NCBI RefSeq assembly: GCF_013415105.1
Contig: NZ_JACCDF010000009.1
Span: forward strand, 109,276 to 173,275
Origin: Vreelandella salicampi
GTDB taxonomy: Bacteria; Pseudomonadota; Gammaproteobacteria; Pseudomonadales; Halomonadaceae
Reading direction: 5' to 3'
Length of the DNA stretch: 64,000 nucleotides
The first letter of the stretch is position 1, and each line of letters begins with the position of its first letter. Below the pieces are notes generated by a model. It searched no databases, was not told the DNA's origin, and saw only the letters and a list, made by a program, of their open reading frames with translations. Both the position numbers and the translations under genes were made by a program. This document shows positions 9,760-20,905 of this stretch, piece after piece.

Positions 9760-11451
9760 TTAAGAGGTTGTTTGCTGGCGGGCGGCAGATAGCTTGGCGT
9801 CAGCGGCTTTTAGGTTCTCTTGCGCTGTCGCAAGCTGGGTTTCCAGGTCCGAGAGGTCTTGCTGCGGGTCCTGTTCTGCCGTACGGGCGAGCGTTTTTTC
9901 TGCTTTGCGCACGGCCGCTTTCGCCGCAGTTTGGGCGATACGTAGGCTGCGTATATCGGCTTGAGCGGTGTCGCCGTCGTTTGTGCCAGCTTGCGCTGGG
10001 CGTTTAGCCCGAGCGAGACGCGCCTCGCGCCGGGCCTGTTTCTCGGCTTCCTCGCGAGCTAAGCGCGCTTGGCGGAACTCGAAGCGGTGTTTGGCGTGCT
10101 CGGCTTTTGTCGCTTCGATGTGCTTAAGGCGCAGGCGCGCTTTGGCCTCGCGGTAGTCATCCACCAGCGGGATATGGCTAGGGCAGACGTAACTGCAGGC
10201 ACCGCACTCGATGCAGTCGAAGAGGTGGTAGCGTTCCAAGCGGGCGTCATCCCCCGCGCGGGCGTACCAGTGCAGCTGCTGCGGCAATAATGACGCCGGG
10301 CACACGTCTTCGCAGGCGCCGCAGCGGATGCAGGGCGCCTCCGTTGGCGGGGCAGGCAGCTCATCAGCCGTCGCGGCAATCAGGCAGTTGGTGGTTTTTC
10401 CCACCGGCGTGTCAAGATCGGCTAACGCGACACCCATCATTGGCCCGCCGTGAATCAGCGTATTCAGCTCGGTGTCTTTCAGGCCCGCGTGTTGCAACAA
10501 TTTACGCATGGGTGTGCCGAGGCGCACGCGGTAATTGCCAGGGCGCATGAGGGCGTTGCCAGTAAGGGTGACAATTCGTGAGGTTAACGGGGCGCCGTCG
10601 CGCACGGCGTGCAGCACCGCTAAGAGCGTGCCGGGGTTGTGGCACAGCACGCCGACATCAGCAGGCAAGCCGCCGCTGGGCACTTCGCGGCCGAGCAGTT
10701 TTTTGATCAGTTGGCGCTCGCCGCCGCTGGGGTAGCGGGTCTCGATAACGTTGATCACCACCGGCAGCGGCAGAGCGTTAAGCGCCGCCGCCTCTAACGC
10801 GGCAACGGCCTCGGGCTTATTGTCTTCAATACCGACGATTATTTGTTCGGCGCTGGCAAGCTTGGCCATTAACTGCGCGCCTTCGAGCACATCCGCCGCA
10901 AAGTAGCGCAGCGTCACGTCATCGGCGGTGATATAAGGCTCACACTCGGCGGCGTTCACCACCAGCGTATCGAGCGAATGGCGCTCACGCACGCGGGCTT
11001 TTACCTGAGTGGGAAAGCCCGCGCCGCCGAGCCCGACAACGCCGCTGATATCAAGCCGTTCAAGCAGGGCTTCAGGCTCTGCGGTGCGCCAATCCAGTCG
11101 TTTAAGGCGTGTCTCGTTATCTTCTCCGTCACTCCCATCACCTTCGCTCACCTTGTTTTTTTCAATGACGATGTACGCGGTGTTTATTTCCACCACCTTA
11201 CCGCTAATGCTGGCGTGCAGGGCGCTTGAGATCATGCTGTCGGGCTGGGCGAGCAACGTCCCGGTGTTTACTTGCTCACCTACAGCCACGCAGGGCACGG
11301 CGGGGCGCCCGCTGTGTTGACTGAGCGGCAGAATGACCCGATCAGGGAGTGGCGCATCGCTTAAAGGGCGCTCGGTCGAGCGGGTCTTGCGCTCGGGTGG
11401 GTAAACGCCGCCAGGGAAGTCCCGGTCGTGAAGTTCAAAGCCGCGCGACAT
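9760..11451 (-). CDS. rsxC: electron transport complex subunit RsxC/RnfC
   Basis: A 563-residue cytoplasmic NADH-binding subunit. [15 protein letters not shown] is the nucleotide-binding hallmark. Two 4Fe-4S clusters are indicated by [12 protein letters not shown] and [18 protein letters not shown] charged, Lys/Arg/Ala-rich coiled tail follows, much shorter than the E. coli tail (about 740 residues in total there). The ATG has a GAGGAG site seven bases upstream, and the gene overlaps the end of rsxB by 17 bases. Confidence 0.96.
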   Translation of the reverse strand: MSRGFELHDRDFPGGVYPPERKTRSTERPLSDAPLPDRVILPLSQHSGRPAVPCVAVGEQVNTGTLLAQPDSMISSALHASISGKVVEINTAYIVIEKNKVSEGDGSDGEDNETRLKRLDWRTAEPEALLERLDISGVVGLGGAGFPTQVKARVRERHSLDTLVVNAAECEPYITADDVTLRYFAADVLEGAQLMAKLASAEQIIVGIEDNKPEAVAALEAAALNALPLPVVINVIETRYPSGGERQLIKKLLGREVPSGGLPADVGVLCHNPGTLLAVLHAVRDGAPLTSRIVTLTGNALMRPGNYRVRLGTPMRKLLQHAGLKDTELNTLIHGGPMMGVALADLDTPVGKTTNCLIAATADELPAPPTEAPCIRCGACEDVCPASLLPQQLHWYARAGDDARLERYHLFDCIECGACSYVCPSHIPLVDDYREAKARLRLKHIEATKAEHAKHRFEFRQARLAREEAEKQARREARLARAKRPAQAGTNDGDTAQADIRSLRIAQTAAKAAVRKAEKTLARTAEQDPQQDLSDLETQLATAQENLKAADAKLSAARQQTTS

Positions 11452-12043
11452 GGGGCGGCTCCTCGGCGCGGTCGCTGGCGATGAGGTTGGCGGTGGCCGC
11501 GTTAACGACCGGTTGCCACTGGGTCAGCGGTGTGCTTCGGGGGAGCATATCGATACAGTCGACCGGGCAGGGCGCGAGGCACAGATCGCAGCCGGTGCAC
11601 TCATCCTCGATGACCGTGTGCATTTGTTTGGCGGCGCCGATAATGGCATCCACCGGGCAGGCTTGAATGCACTTGGTGCAGCCAATGCACTCCTCTTCGC
11701 GGATAAAGGCCACGCGCTCTTCGGCTTGGGCTTCGCCGTCTAGCGGTTCGGGCTCGCGCCCCAGCAAATCCGCCAGGGCGGCAATGGTGCTTTCGCCTCC
11801 CGGCGGGCATTTGTTGATGGCATCGCCCTCGTTGATCGCCTCGGCGTAAGGGCGACACCCCGGATACCCGCACTGGCCGCATTGCGTTTGCGGCAGCAAG
11901 GCATCGATTTTCTCCACTAGCGGGTTGCCTTTCACCTTAAAGCGTTCACCCACAAACCCTAATAGCGCGCCAAATCCCACACCGAGACCGGCCAGCACGG
12001 CGACGGCGCTCAATAATGAAATCAGCGTATTGGATGCCAGCAT
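11435..12043 (-). CDS. rsxB: electron transport complex subunit RsxB/RnfB
   Basis: A 202-residue iron-sulfur subunit. One N-terminal transmembrane helix precedes a Cys-rich 4Fe-4S domain ([16 protein letters not shown]) and a two-cluster ferredoxin domain ([16 protein letters not shown] and [16 protein letters not shown]). It passes electrons between the cytoplasmic and membrane parts of the complex. Its 3' end overlaps rsxC, and rsxA lies 31 bases upstream. Confidence 0.96.
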   Translation of the reverse strand: MLASNTLISLLSAVAVLAGLGVGFGALLGFVGERFKVKGNPLVEKIDALLPQTQCGQCGYPGCRPYAEAINEGDAINKCPPGGESTIAALADLLGREPEPLDGEAQAEERVAFIREEECIGCTKCIQACPVDAIIGAAKQMHTVIEDECTGCDLCLAPCPVDCIDMLPRSTPLTQWQPVVNAATANLIASDRAEEPPHVARL

Positions 12044-12074
12044 GGCGGGATCCTCGCAGAGAGAGTCAACAACG

Positions 12075-12656
12075 TTAGAGCTGAACGAGGCCGGAAAAGC
12101 CTAAAAAAGCCAACGACATTAAGCTGGCGGTAATCATCGCAATTGCCGCGCCTTGAAAGGGTTTGGGAATATCGGCCGTGCTCAAACGCTCGCGCAGGGC
12201 TGCAAATAGCACCAGAATCAGCGAAAACCCGAGCGCGGCACCAAAACCGTACAGCGTGGTATGGAAAAAGCTCAGCTCGCGGTTGAGCGATAAAAGCGCC
12301 ACCCCCAGCACCGCGCAGTTGGTGGTAATCAGCGGCAGAAAAATGCCCAGTACTTGGTGCAGAAGTGGGCTCATGTAGCGCACCATCACCTCGGTAAACT
12401 GCACCACCGCCGCGATCACCACGATAAAGCTAATGGTGCGTAAGTAGGTCACATCCAGCGGCACCAGCAAACCGTGATACACCACATAGCTCGCCGCCGA
12501 GGCGAGCGTGAGCACAAAGGTCGTGGCCGCCGACATACCCACGGCGGATTCCAGCTTGTTAGAGACCCCCATGAACGGGCAGAGCCCCAAAAACTGGACC
12601 AGGACGAAATTGTTGACCAGCGCGGTGCCGATCAGGATGACGAACAGCTCGCTCAT
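12075..12656 (-). CDS. rsxA: electron transport complex subunit RsxA/RnfA
   Basis: A 193-residue, six-helix membrane subunit, the same length as E. coli Rsx[23 protein letters not shown] and the central [12 protein letters not shown] are typical; conserved cysteines in these two segments help hold an intramembrane iron-sulfur centre in characterised Rnf complexes. It starts the rsx block 28 bases downstream of metG, so the whole run metG-rsxABCDGE may be co-transcribed. Confidence 0.96.
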   Translation of the reverse strand: MSELFVILIGTALVNNFVLVQFLGLCPFMGVSNKLESAVGMSAATTFVLTLASAASYVVYHGLLVPLDVTYLRTISFIVVIAAVVQFTEVMVRYMSPLLHQVLGIFLPLITTNCAVLGVALLSLNRELSFFHTTLYGFGAALGFSLILVLFAALRERLSTADIPKPFQGAAIAMITASLMSLAFLGFSGLVQL

Positions 12657-12684
12657 CAGTGACTCAGCTTATTAGGTGGCCCGG

Positions 12685-14721
12685 TTAGGTAACACGTTGG
12701 CCCGGTTCGGCGCCCGCATCCGGTGAGAGCAGGTAGATGCCGTCGTCGTTTGCGGAGGCGAGCACCATGCCTTCGGAAACGCCAAAGCGCATCTTGCGCG
12801 GCGCGAGGTTGGCGACCATGACCGTCAGTCGACCTTCCAGCGCTTCCGGCGCATAGGAGGCGCGAATGCCGGAGAAAACGTTACGCGTTTCGCCGCCGAG
12901 ATCCAGCGTCAGCTGCAGCAGCTTGTCAGCACCTTCGACGTACTGTGCTTTGGCGATACGGGCAATGCGCAGGTCAACCTTCATGAAGTCATCGAAGTTG
13001 ATCTCAGCGGCAACGGGCTCATCCGTCAGCGGCCCTTTGGTGGCGTCTTTGAGTTTTTGCTCTTCCACGAGATCCTCCTTTGATGCCTCGATCATGGCAT
13101 CGATCTTGTCACGCTCAATGCGAGTCATCAGCGGCTTGAACTTATTGATGGTATGGTTTGTCAGCACTTCGTGGCGACTATGCCAGTCAAGCGTTGCCAA
13201 GTTTAAGAACGCTTGCGCCTCTGCGGCCATGGTCGGCACAACAGGTGCGAGATAAACCATCAGTTGACGGAACAGGTTGATGCCCATCGAGCAGATATCC
13301 AGTACCTCTTGCTCGCGGCCATCTTGCTTGGCGAGCACCCACGGCTCGGCCTCGGCAATGTAGGTATTGGCCTCGTCGGCCAGCTCCATGATGCTACGCA
13401 TCGCGCGGCTGAATTCACGGGCCTCATAGTCAGCGGCGATATCATCGCCAGCGGCAATAAATCGTGCCAGCATCTGCGGGTCGGCGCAGCTTGACGATAG
13501 CGTGCCGCCGCCAAGTTTTTTCACAAACCCAGCGCAGCGGCTGGCGATGTTGATGACTTTGCCGACCAAATCGCTATTCACCCGCGCGGTGAAGTCGTCA
13601 AGATTCAGGTCGAGATCGTCCACCTTGGAGGTGAGCTTAGCGGCGAAGTAGTAGCGCAAATACTCGGGGTTGAGGTAATCGGCATAGGTGGCGGCCTTAA
13701 TGAAGGTACCACGGGACTTCGACATCTTGGCGCCATCGACAGTGACAAAACCGTGGCAGTTGACCGCCGTGGGCGTACGAAAGTCAGCGCCGTGCAGCAT
13801 GGCGGGCCAGAACAGCGCGTGGAAGTAGACGATATCCTTGCCGATAAAGTGGTACACCTCGGCATCAGAGCCTGGCTGCCAGAAACTATCGAAATCGATG
13901 CATTCGCGCTCGCACAGGTTCTTAAAGCTGGCGAGATAGCCAATCGGCGCGTCGAGCCAGACATAAAAATATTTGCCTGGCGCATCGGGGATTTCAAAGC
14001 CGAAATAAGGCGCGTCGCGGGAGATATCCCACTCGTTGAAGCCCGACTCGAACCACTCCATCAATTTGTTGCGAATTTGCGGCTGCACGTGACCGTCGTT
14101 GATCCACTGCTGCATGAACTCGGCAAAATCCGGCAGCTTAAAGAAGTAGTGGGTGGAGCTGCGTACTTCCGGTGTCGCCCCGGAAATCGCGGATACCGGA
14201 TCGATGAGCTCCGCCGGGGTGTACGTCGCACCGCATTTTTCGCAGTTATCGCCGTATTGGTCTTCGGCGTTGCACTTCGGGCAGGTGCCCTTGATAAACC
14301 GGTCGGCGAGGAAGAGGCCCTTTTGCGGGTCGAACATTTGCTCGATATCCCGCGTGGCGATGTGGCCTTTGTCGCGAAGGCGCGTATAAATCAGCTCGCT
14401 GAAATAACGGTTTTCTGTCGAATGGGTGGAGTGGTAATTGTCAAAGTTGACGCCAAAGCGGGCAAAGTCGGCTTGGTGGGCGCGGGAGACACGCTCGATC
14501 AGCGCTTCAGACGAAATGCCTTCTTGTTCAGCGCGTAGCATGATCGCGGTGCCGTGCGCGTCGTCGGCGCAGACGTAGTAACACTGCTGGCCACGGCTTT
14601 TCTGGAAGCGCACCCAGATATCGGTCTGAATGTACTCCAGCAGGTGACCGAGGTGAATGTCGCCGTTGGCGTAGGGGAGAGCGCTGGTAACCAGAATTTT
14701 GCGCGTGGCGGTATGGGACAT
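12685..14721 (-). CDS. metG: methionyl-tRNA synthetase
   Basis: A 678-residue class I aminoacyl-tRNA synthetase that charges methionine onto initiator and elongator tRNA. It has the HIGH-type signature [11 protein letters not shown] near the N-terminus, zinc-knuckle cysteines ([18 protein letters not shown]), KMSKS and a C-terminal tRNA-binding/dimerisation domain ([20 protein letters not shown]). The start at 14721 ([13 protein letters not shown]) gives almost the E. coli length (677); in-frame Met at 14739 has no ribosome site. Confidence 0.97.
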   Translation of the reverse strand: MSHTATRKILVTSALPYANGDIHLGHLLEYIQTDIWVRFQKSRGQQCYYVCADDAHGTAIMLRAEQEGISSEALIERVSRAHQADFARFGVNFDNYHSTHSTENRYFSELIYTRLRDKGHIATRDIEQMFDPQKGLFLADRFIKGTCPKCNAEDQYGDNCEKCGATYTPAELIDPVSAISGATPEVRSSTHYFFKLPDFAEFMQQWINDGHVQPQIRNKLMEWFESGFNEWDISRDAPYFGFEIPDAPGKYFYVWLDAPIGYLASFKNLCERECIDFDSFWQPGSDAEVYHFIGKDIVYFHALFWPAMLHGADFRTPTAVNCHGFVTVDGAKMSKSRGTFIKAATYADYLNPEYLRYYFAAKLTSKVDDLDLNLDDFTARVNSDLVGKVINIASRCAGFVKKLGGGTLSSSCADPQMLARFIAAGDDIAADYEAREFSRAMRSIMELADEANTYIAEAEPWVLAKQDGREQEVLDICSMGINLFRQLMVYLAPVVPTMAAEAQAFLNLATLDWHSRHEVLTNHTINKFKPLMTRIERDKIDAMIEASKEDLVEEQKLKDATKGPLTDEPVAAEINFDDFMKVDLRIARIAKAQYVEGADKLLQLTLDLGGETRNVFSGIRASYAPEALEGRLTVMVANLAPRKMRFGVSEGMVLASANDDGIYLLSPDAGAEPGQRVT

Positions 14722-14815
14722 AGGTAATGACACTTCCATTGACGTCAGCAGACTGTAATCAAAGACGGCGAAGCAGCCGATGCTTCGCCGGTGACAGGAT
14801 AGTAGGGCGCGCTTG

Positions 14816-15097
14816 TTAGTAGAGCGCTTGCTCCTCAAGTACCACTTCGCGCAGAAGGGCTAAAAAGAGTTTATCGGCTTCAGAATGCTCAGCCGGGTCT
14901 TCAGGAATATGCACGCTGGTGGTGTCGGAGATTTCATTGGCGATCCGGGCCATCACTTCGGGCGTGCTTCCGTTGGCAAACTCTTTGCGTGCTACTTCCA
15001 GCGACTGCTCTAAAATTTTTGGGTCTTGCAATAGCTTACGGATAAAGCCTTGCAGCTCATTGATAATACGCGTTTTTTGAATTTCTGAAGCAGACAT
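14816..15097 (-). CDS. conserved-looking hypothetical protein upstream of metG
   Basis: A 93-residue, acidic, predicted all-helical soluble protein with no membrane segment, signal peptide or recognisable motif. It has an AAGGAG-like ribosome site before the ATG at 15097 and sits 95 bases upstream of metG on the same strand, separated from the acyltransferase by about 108 bases. The amphipathic patterns ([13 protein letters not shown] and [17 protein letters not shown]) suggest helix packing or oligomerisation. I do not recognise the family and assign no function. Confidence 0.65.
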   Translation of the reverse strand: MSASEIQKTRIINELQGFIRKLLQDPKILEQSLEVARKEFANGSTPEVMARIANEISDTTSVHIPEDPAEHSEADKLFLALLREVVLEEQALY

Positions 15098-15205
15098 AAA
15101 GGTTCTCCTTAACGACCCAGCTTGGCCTCACCCATAAATGCGTGGACCATAGCATTTTTTGCCTTTCAGGGCATGATCGGCGTGCATCGTATAAAGATAG
15201 CATGC

Positions 15206-16408
15206 TTATAACGTTAGTCGCCCCGCCTTGTGTTTGACCGGGTTGGCGTATTGCGCGAGCCAGTAAGGCCGTAAATGCTCGGGCACGGTGGCCAAGCGCG
15301 CTTGGAAACGCTCGCGATCCTGGCGTGTGATGGCCTTGCGGGCGACAAGCTCGGGGGCATCACCAAGCGCTTCCAACGCTAGATAATGGCTTGGGTAAAG
15401 CCGGTAGCCGCCGATCACTTGGCGATCAATCTCTGCGGCAACTTCATCCGGGGTTGCCATGTCGGTGCCAATCGGTGTGCCGAAACGTAGCTGAACCCGC
15501 CCTTTATCACCGGTGATGCCGGCCACAATGGACTTAATATCTTCGAACTCGCTCTTGGCGTAACTGCCCTGGGTGTCGATATCGTGCAGTTCTTGGGCTT
15601 TCTGTGTATCGCAGGGATCAAATTCGTAACTGATCGACACAGGTACCAGCTTGAGCTCGGCGATGGCGTCGCCAAAATTGGCTTGGCGATCAGCGCCACG
15701 GCGCGCCATGGTAAGCATCTTAATAATAGCGGGATCAGTGTGGTCGATGCCGTTTTTTGCCCGCCCTTCGCGCTGCGCCATCCAAATGGAGTGTTCATCC
15801 ACGGTAATCGAGTGGCGAATATAGGCCGACAGCTGCTGGTAAGCGGCGAGCATCGCGCGCTTGCCGCGTATACTACGTGGCACAATGAAGCTTTTATTAA
15901 GCCGCATCAGGTCGGTCACATAGGGCTTTTTCAGCAGGTTGTCGCCGATGGCAATGCGCACGGTATCGCGGTTTGCTTGATACAGCGCATAGTTCACAAA
16001 TGCCGGATCAAGCGAAATATCACGGTGATTGCCGATAAAAAGGTAGGCGCTATTATCATCCAGCTTATCCAGCCCCGCGACCTCAAACGCTTCGGTTGAG
16101 GTGCGGATCATGCGCTCCATGTAGCTCGCGATACGCATTTGAAAATCGTACACGGTGTTGACGCCTTTCACCTCTCGGCGCACCGCGTGGCTTGCCAGCG
16201 CGCGCGCCAGTGGTGGCGCCCAGCGAGCAAGCCGGGGCAGGCGAAAGCGCGTCAGGGCATCGAGTAGCTCACTATCGCGTGAAAGGCGAGCAAGCACATC
16301 AGCCACTTCATGGTCGAGGTACGGGCGAATCTCGGCCCAAGGGTCGTCAGTGTTTGCTGTGCGTGTGTTGGCGCGCGTGGTGGCGCCGGTAGCGTTGGTC
16401 TCAGTCAT
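15206..16408 (-). CDS. lysophospholipid acyltransferase-family protein (1-acyl-glycerol-3-phosphate acyltransferase-like)
   Basis: A 400-residue PlsC-like acyltransferase. FIGNHRDISLDPAFVNYALY carries the catalytic motif, but the spacing is H-x5-D rather than the usual H-x4-D. A later FIVPRSIRGKRAML resembles the substrate-binding FPEG/GxxFIxR region, and IWMAQREGRAKNGIDHTDPA the third block. I use the ATG at 16408; an in-frame TTG four codons earlier is possible. The substrate is not determined by sequence; membrane phospholipid synthesis or remodelling is family-based inference. Transcribed alone or with rdgC, which ends 61 bases upstream. Confidence 0.75.
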   Translation of the reverse strand: MTETNATGATTRANTRTANTDDPWAEIRPYLDHEVADVLARLSRDSELLDALTRFRLPRLARWAPPLARALASHAVRREVKGVNTVYDFQMRIASYMERMIRTSTEAFEVAGLDKLDDNSAYLFIGNHRDISLDPAFVNYALYQANRDTVRIAIGDNLLKKPYVTDLMRLNKSFIVPRSIRGKRAMLAAYQQLSAYIRHSITVDEHSIWMAQREGRAKNGIDHTDPAIIKMLTMARRGADRQANFGDAIAELKLVPVSISYEFDPCDTQKAQELHDIDTQGSYAKSEFEDIKSIVAGITGDKGRVQLRFGTPIGTDMATPDEVAAEIDRQVIGGYRLYPSHYLALEALGDAPELVARKAITRQDRERFQARLATVPEHLRPYWLAQYANPVKHKAGRLTL

Positions 16409-16469
16409 GCGATCCGTCAAAATAGAAAGCGATGCGAAAAGGTGTCATCCAAGCGTTATAAGCGGGTAG

Positions 16470-17420
16470 CTAGGATGGCGCTTGGGATTGTGTTTCACCA
16501 CCCAGCCAGCCGATTAAGCGCTCGATGTCTTCAGTCAATGCTTGTGCCATCAAGATAAAATCGGTTTCTAACCGGAGAAGAGCATCGTCGCCGTCATCGG
16601 CGTGGTCAGCTTCCTCAATGAGCGCGTCGCCAAAACGCAGCGACTTCAGCGCCAAGTCATCATGTAAGACAAAGTTTAGTCGCCCTTCGATCCCTAGCGC
16701 TAGCTTGCTCGCCTGGCGGCCCGTTTCTAAAAGCTGCTGAATATCGTCGCCGTCAAGATCCACTTGGCGTGCCCGCAGTACGCCGTCATCGCCTTTGGCT
16801 TTGAGCTCGACCTGATCGCCAAGCTGCATATCCGTTGGGCGTGTTGCCGGGTCGTTAAGCCAGGTCGTCATCGCGCGAATAGGCAGCGTTTGCGTGGCCA
16901 GCGGCGTGACTTTTAAGCTGCCGAGGGTTTCGCGCAGCAAGTCTAGAATGTCTTCCGCCCGGGTTCGGGAGCTTGCGTTAATCCCGATAAGTCCACGGCG
17001 TGTATCCCACCAAAGGTCTGTCTTTTGGCTGCGGACAAAGGCGCGGGGTAGCAGCTCTTCGGTGATTTGCTCTTTAAGCGAGGTTTTTTCTTTGCGGGTG
17101 ACCTTGCGGCCCTCGCTTGCCTCAATGTCGGCAACCTGCTCATCCAGCTCTTCTTTGACCACGGAAGCCGGTAGTAGGCGTTCTTGGCGCAGGGCGGAAA
17201 GCAGCCGATGCCCTTGAATTTCGTGCACGTATTGCCCGCTACCCAGACGACCGGCGGGTGCTGTCCAGCCCAGCCGACGTGCATCGGCACTGCCGAGCGG
17301 TCGGGACGCGTGAGCTTCTAGTGCGTCGCCTAATGCGTCGAGTGGGGGAGCTTGCGCGCTTTCTTGAGCGTCTCCCGGTGCGCCATGAAGGCGGTATAAC
17401 AGCAGGTTTTTAAACCACAT
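16470..17420 (-). CDS. rdgC: recombination-associated protein RdgC
   Basis: A 316-residue DNA-binding protein that forms ring dimers and modulates RecA. The N-terminus MWFKNLLLYRL is the family hallmark, which fixes the start at 17420; the longer open frame upstream is spurious. Other conserved stretches are GRLGSGQYVHEIQGHRLL, RKEKTSLKEQITEELLPRAF and the C-terminal LALGIEGRLNFVLHDDLALKSLRF. E. coli RdgC is 303 residues. It is divergent from the thioesterase gene. Confidence 0.96.
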   Translation of the reverse strand: MWFKNLLLYRLHGAPGDAQESAQAPPLDALGDALEAHASRPLGSADARRLGWTAPAGRLGSGQYVHEIQGHRLLSALRQERLLPASVVKEELDEQVADIEASEGRKVTRKEKTSLKEQITEELLPRAFVRSQKTDLWWDTRRGLIGINASSRTRAEDILDLLRETLGSLKVTPLATQTLPIRAMTTWLNDPATRPTDMQLGDQVELKAKGDDGVLRARQVDLDGDDIQQLLETGRQASKLALGIEGRLNFVLHDDLALKSLRFGDALIEEADHADDGDDALLRLETDFILMAQALTEDIERLIGWLGGETQSQAPS

Positions 17421-17589
17421 ATCGCCTGTCCTAAAGAAAAGGGCCATCATTATGGCGAAAGCGGCGCCTGCCTGCCAGCACGATTCCTGAATCCAAGTTC
17501 TAAAACGCGCGACTGTTGTGTGTGTTTCAAACTTGTGTTTGATTTGGTCTTTGGCATTTTTCCCCACAACCAAAAATAGGAGCCTTATA

Positions 17590-18027
17590 ATGAGCGATTC
17601 ACTCTCACGCACGACACTGCGGGTTCGCGGCTACCACTTAGATGGCTACGGCCATGTCAATAACGCGCGCTATTTAGAGTTTATGGAAGAAGGGCGCTGG
17701 GCGTTCTTTGATGAGCATCCCGCGTTAATAAAAGAGCTGCACCAAGCGGGCAGGGCCTTTGTGGTGGTGAACTTAAATATCGATTACCGCGCTGCCGCAG
17801 TGGCCGGCGATGATCTGGTGGTGTTAACCGGTATTGTAGAAGTCGGTGATCGCAGCGCCGTTTGCCATCATCAGATTATTCGTCGCCAGGATAGTGCTTT
17901 GGTCGCAAAAGCGGACCTCACCTTTGTGTTACTGGATGTGAAAGCCAATAAAGCCTCACCGATTGAGGGCGATGTGCGTGAAACGCTGAATACGCTCACC
18001 CTGAGTAAAGAGGCATTTAGCATTTAG
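17590..18027 (+). CDS. 4HBT hotdog-fold acyl-CoA thioesterase (YbgC/FadM-like)
   Basis: A 145-residue single hotdog domain. VRGYHLDGYGHVNNARYLEFMEEGRWAF contains the hallmark D-x-x-G-H-V-N-N with the catalytic aspartate. It probably hydrolyses a medium or long acyl-CoA; the substrate cannot be told. The ATG at 17590 follows TAGGAG (17578-17583), and earlier in-frame codons look non-coding. It is divergent from rdgC and ends 163 bases before gyrA. Confidence 0.85.
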   Translation: MSDSLSRTTLRVRGYHLDGYGHVNNARYLEFMEEGRWAFFDEHPALIKELHQAGRAFVVVNLNIDYRAAAVAGDDLVVLTGIVEVGDRSAVCHHQIIRRQDSALVAKADLTFVLLDVKANKASPIEGDVRETLNTLTLSKEAFSI

Positions 18028-18080
18028 GCAAAAGGCAGTGGGAATCCTGCTTACCCTGACTGCCCTTGCCGCGTCTGCAA

Positions 18081-18089
18081 TGGTATGAT
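18081..18089 (+). promoter_or_regulatory. candidate extended -10 promoter of gyrA
   Basis: TGGTATGAT fits an extended -10 (TGn followed by TATnAT) about 100 bases upstream of the gyrA ATG. No good -35 is visible at 16-18 bases, which extended -10 promoters tolerate. Confidence 0.4.
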
Positions 18090-18190
18090 GTTGCGGTATT
18101 TGCGCGCCGCCGTGTTGTATGACTCAAGGCGGTATTTTTAAGCGCTTTCAACTCTCGCAGTGCCAAAGCAGTGCAAAGGATCTGACTTTC

Positions 18191-20905
18191 ATGGGTGACA
18201 TCGCCAGAGAAATTCTGCCCGTCAATATTGAAGACGAGCTCAAACAGTCGTACCTCGACTATGCGATGAGCGTTATCATCGGCCGCGCGCTGCCAGACGT
18301 GCGCGATGGCTTAAAGCCCGTGCATCGGCGCGTTCTGTTCGCCATGCACGAATTGGGTAATGACTGGAATAAACCGTATAAGAAATCGGCGCGTGTAGTC
18401 GGCGATGTCATCGGTAAATACCATCCCCACGGGGATAGTGCGGTTTACGACACTATCGTGCGGATGGCGCAGCACTTTTCGATGCGCCACGTACTGGTTG
18501 ATGGCCAAGGCAACTTTGGCTCGATTGACGGTGATAGCGCCGCCGCCATGCGTTATACCGAGGTGCGCATGGCGCGCCTGGCGCATGAGCTCCTCGCCGA
18601 TCTGGAAAAAGAGACCGTCGATTGGGTCGATAACTACGATGGCACCGAACGCATTCCTGATGTCCTGCCTACCAAAGTCCCGAACCTTTTAATTAATGGC
18701 TCCTCGGGCATCGCCGTGGGCATGGCGACCAATATTCCACCGCACAATATGCGTGAAGTGATCGACGCCTGCTTGGCGTTGATCGATGATTACACGCTCT
18801 CGGTGGATGACCTGATGGACTATGTCCCAGGCCCGGATTTCCCCACCGGCGGCATCATCAACGGCCGTGCTGGCATCCTGGAAGCCTATCGCACCGGCCG
18901 TGGGCGTATTTACGTGCGCGCGTGCCACACCATCGAGCACGACGATAAAACTGGCCGCGACCACATTATTATCACCGAGCTGCCGTATCAGGTGAATAAA
19001 GCGCGGCTAATTGAAAAAATCGCCGAGCTGGTCAAAGAAAAGCGTATTGAAGGCATTGCCGAGCTGCGCGATGAGTCGGATAAAGACGGCTTGCGCGTGG
19101 TGATTGAAATCAAACGCGGCGAGTCCGGCGAGGTGGTGGTCAACAACCTCTTTGCCCAAACCCAGCTGCAAAACGTGTTCGGCATTAATATCGTCGCGCT
19201 GGAAAACGGCCAGCCACGCACGCTCAACCTGAAAGAGCTTTTAGAAGCCTTTATACGCCACCGCCGTGAAGTGGTGACGCGTCGTACGTTATATGAGCTG
19301 AAAAAAGCCCGTGAGCGCGGCCATATTTTGGAAGGCTTGACCGTCGCGATTTCCAACATCGACAAAGTGATCGAGCTGATCAAGGCCTCACCTAACGCCG
19401 CAGAAGCCAAGCAGAAGCTGCTTGATCGTAACTGGCAACCGGGCCAAGTGACCGGCATGCTGGAACGCGCTGGCGCTACCTCCTGCAAGCCGGAAGAGTT
19501 AGAGGAAGGTTTTGGCCTTAACCCTTCAGCGACGGAATACCGCCTATCGCCCGCTCAGGCGCAAGCGATTCTTGAGCTGCGGTTACACCGTTTAACCGGG
19601 CTTGAAACCGAGAAGCTGCTCAATGAGTATCTTTCGATCCTCGAGAAAATTGCTGAGCTTACCGAAATTCTCGCCTCCGCGGATCGCCTGATGGAAGTGA
19701 TTCGCGAAGAGCTGCACGCCATCCGTGATCAGTTTGGCGACGAGCGTCGCACGGTCATTCAGGCCAGTCATCTTGATCTTTCCATGGAAGATCTGATCGC
19801 TGAAGAAGATATGGTGGTCACGGTGTCGCGTTCGGGTTACGCCAAAACGCAGCCTCTCTCGGATTATCAAGCGCAGCGCCGCGGTGGACGCGGTAAGTCG
19901 GCCACGGCGATGAAGGATGAGGACGTCATTGAGCATCTGCTAGTGGCCTCGACTCACGATACCGTGTTGCTGTTCTCGAATCGCGGCAAAGTCTACTGGC
20001 TGAAAGTCTACGAGATGCCAGCCGCAAGCCGTGGATCAAGAGGTAAGCCGCTGGTGAACTTGCTGCCGCTGGAGGAAGGGGAAGCGATTAACGCGATTCT
20101 TCCGGTGCGCGACTACGAGCCTAGCCACTACATCTTCTTCGCCACCGCCAAAGGGACGGTCAAGCGTGTCAGCCTTGAGCAGTTCTCGCGCCCGCGTAGC
20201 GTTGGTTTGATCGCCATCGATCTTGATGAGAGTGACCGCTTGGTCGGCGCGGCGATTACCACCGGCGACGACCACGCCATGCTGCTCTCGTCCAACGGCA
20301 AGGCGATCCGCTTTGAAGAGGGCAACGTTCGCGCGATGGGTCGCACCGCACGCGGTGTGCGCGGCATGCGCCTGGCAGGCGACGCGGAAGTCATCAGCTT
20401 GATCATTCCCAAGCATCAGCAAATCGATGCCGAGACGGACGCAGAAGGCAACGAAACCTTGCCGGTCGCGGAAGCCGGGGCGGAAGAAGAGCCGATTTAC
20501 ATCCTCACCGCGAGCGAAAACGGCTACGGCAAGCGCACGCGCTTAGGCGAGTTCCCGCTGCGCGGCCGTGGCGGCCAGGGTGTGATTGCGATGCAGACAA
20601 GCGAACGTAACGGCTCGCTTGTCGCCAGTATGCAGGTTTATGACAGCGATGAAATGATGCTGATAACTGATCGCGGCACGCTGGTTCGTACTCGGGTTGA
20701 GGAGGTTTCAACGACCTCGCGCAACACCCAGGGCGTGATGCTGATTCGCTTGGGTAAAGACGAAAAACTCGTGAAAACGGTGCGCGTTGATGAGCCAGAG
20801 GATACCGAACTCGACGTGGTAGATGAAAACGACGTGGTAGGTGAAAACGGCGTGGTAGATGAAAATAAAGAGGAGGCCCCGGGAGACGATGACGCGTCAC
20901 TATAA
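18191..20905 (+). CDS. gyrA: DNA gyrase subunit A
   Basis: A 904-residue type II topoisomerase subunit. [20 protein letters not shown] fixes the start at 18191. The catalytic tyrosine is Y122 (AMRYTE). The quinolone region reads [10 protein letters not shown] with S83 and D87, the wild-type (susceptible) residues. The C-terminal half holds the beta-pinwheel, including the GyrA-box-like QRRGGRGKS. The protein is about 30 residues longer than in E. coli, largely from an acidic inserted loop (about residue 750) and a repetitive acidic tail made of three DVVDEN-type units. The last 17 bases overlap serC. Confidence 0.98.
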   Translation: MGDIAREILPVNIEDELKQSYLDYAMSVIIGRALPDVRDGLKPVHRRVLFAMHELGNDWNKPYKKSARVVGDVIGKYHPHGDSAVYDTIVRMAQHFSMRHVLVDGQGNFGSIDGDSAAAMRYTEVRMARLAHELLADLEKETVDWVDNYDGTERIPDVLPTKVPNLLINGSSGIAVGMATNIPPHNMREVIDACLALIDDYTLSVDDLMDYVPGPDFPTGGIINGRAGILEAYRTGRGRIYVRACHTIEHDDKTGRDHIIITELPYQVNKARLIEKIAELVKEKRIEGIAELRDESDKDGLRVVIEIKRGESGEVVVNNLFAQTQLQNVFGINIVALENGQPRTLNLKELLEAFIRHRREVVTRRTLYELKKARERGHILEGLTVAISNIDKVIELIKASPNAAEAKQKLLDRNWQPGQVTGMLERAGATSCKPEELEEGFGLNPSATEYRLSPAQAQAILELRLHRLTGLETEKLLNEYLSILEKIAELTEILASADRLMEVIREELHAIRDQFGDERRTVIQASHLDLSMEDLIAEEDMVVTVSRSGYAKTQPLSDYQAQRRGGRGKSATAMKDEDVIEHLLVASTHDTVLLFSNRGKVYWLKVYEMPAASRGSRGKPLVNLLPLEEGEAINAILPVRDYEPSHYIFFATAKGTVKRVSLEQFSRPRSVGLIAIDLDESDRLVGAAITTGDDHAMLLSSNGKAIRFEEGNVRAMGRTARGVRGMRLAGDAEVISLIIPKHQQIDAETDAEGNETLPVAEAGAEEEPIYILTASENGYGKRTRLGEFPLRGRGGQGVIAMQTSERNGSLVASMQVYDSDEMMLITDRGTLVRTRVEEVSTTSRNTQGVMLIRLGKDEKLVKTVRVDEPEDTELDVVDENDVVGENGVVDENKEEAPGDDDASL
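20813..20866 (+). repeat. three tandem 18-bp units inside the gyrA 3' end
   Basis: Three head-to-tail copies of GACGTGGTAGATGAAAAC-like units (20813-20830, 20831-20848, 20849-20866), differing at two or three bases. In frame they encode [18 protein letters not shown] in the acidic tail. The unit length is a multiple of three, so slippage would change tail length without shifting frame. Confidence 0.9.

Noticed and set aside
13753..14538. 261-codon open frame antisense to metG
   Set aside because: It lies entirely opposite a certain essential gene; GC-rich DNA commonly leaves such frames open, and it has no ribosome site or motif.
18027..18070. Imperfect hairpin after the thioesterase stop as a terminator
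   Set aside because: Arms need bulges, the loop is long and no T-run follows; too weak to list.
18191..20905. Quinolone-resistance substitution in gyrA
   Set aside because: Positions 83 and 87 are Ser and Asp, the susceptible residues.
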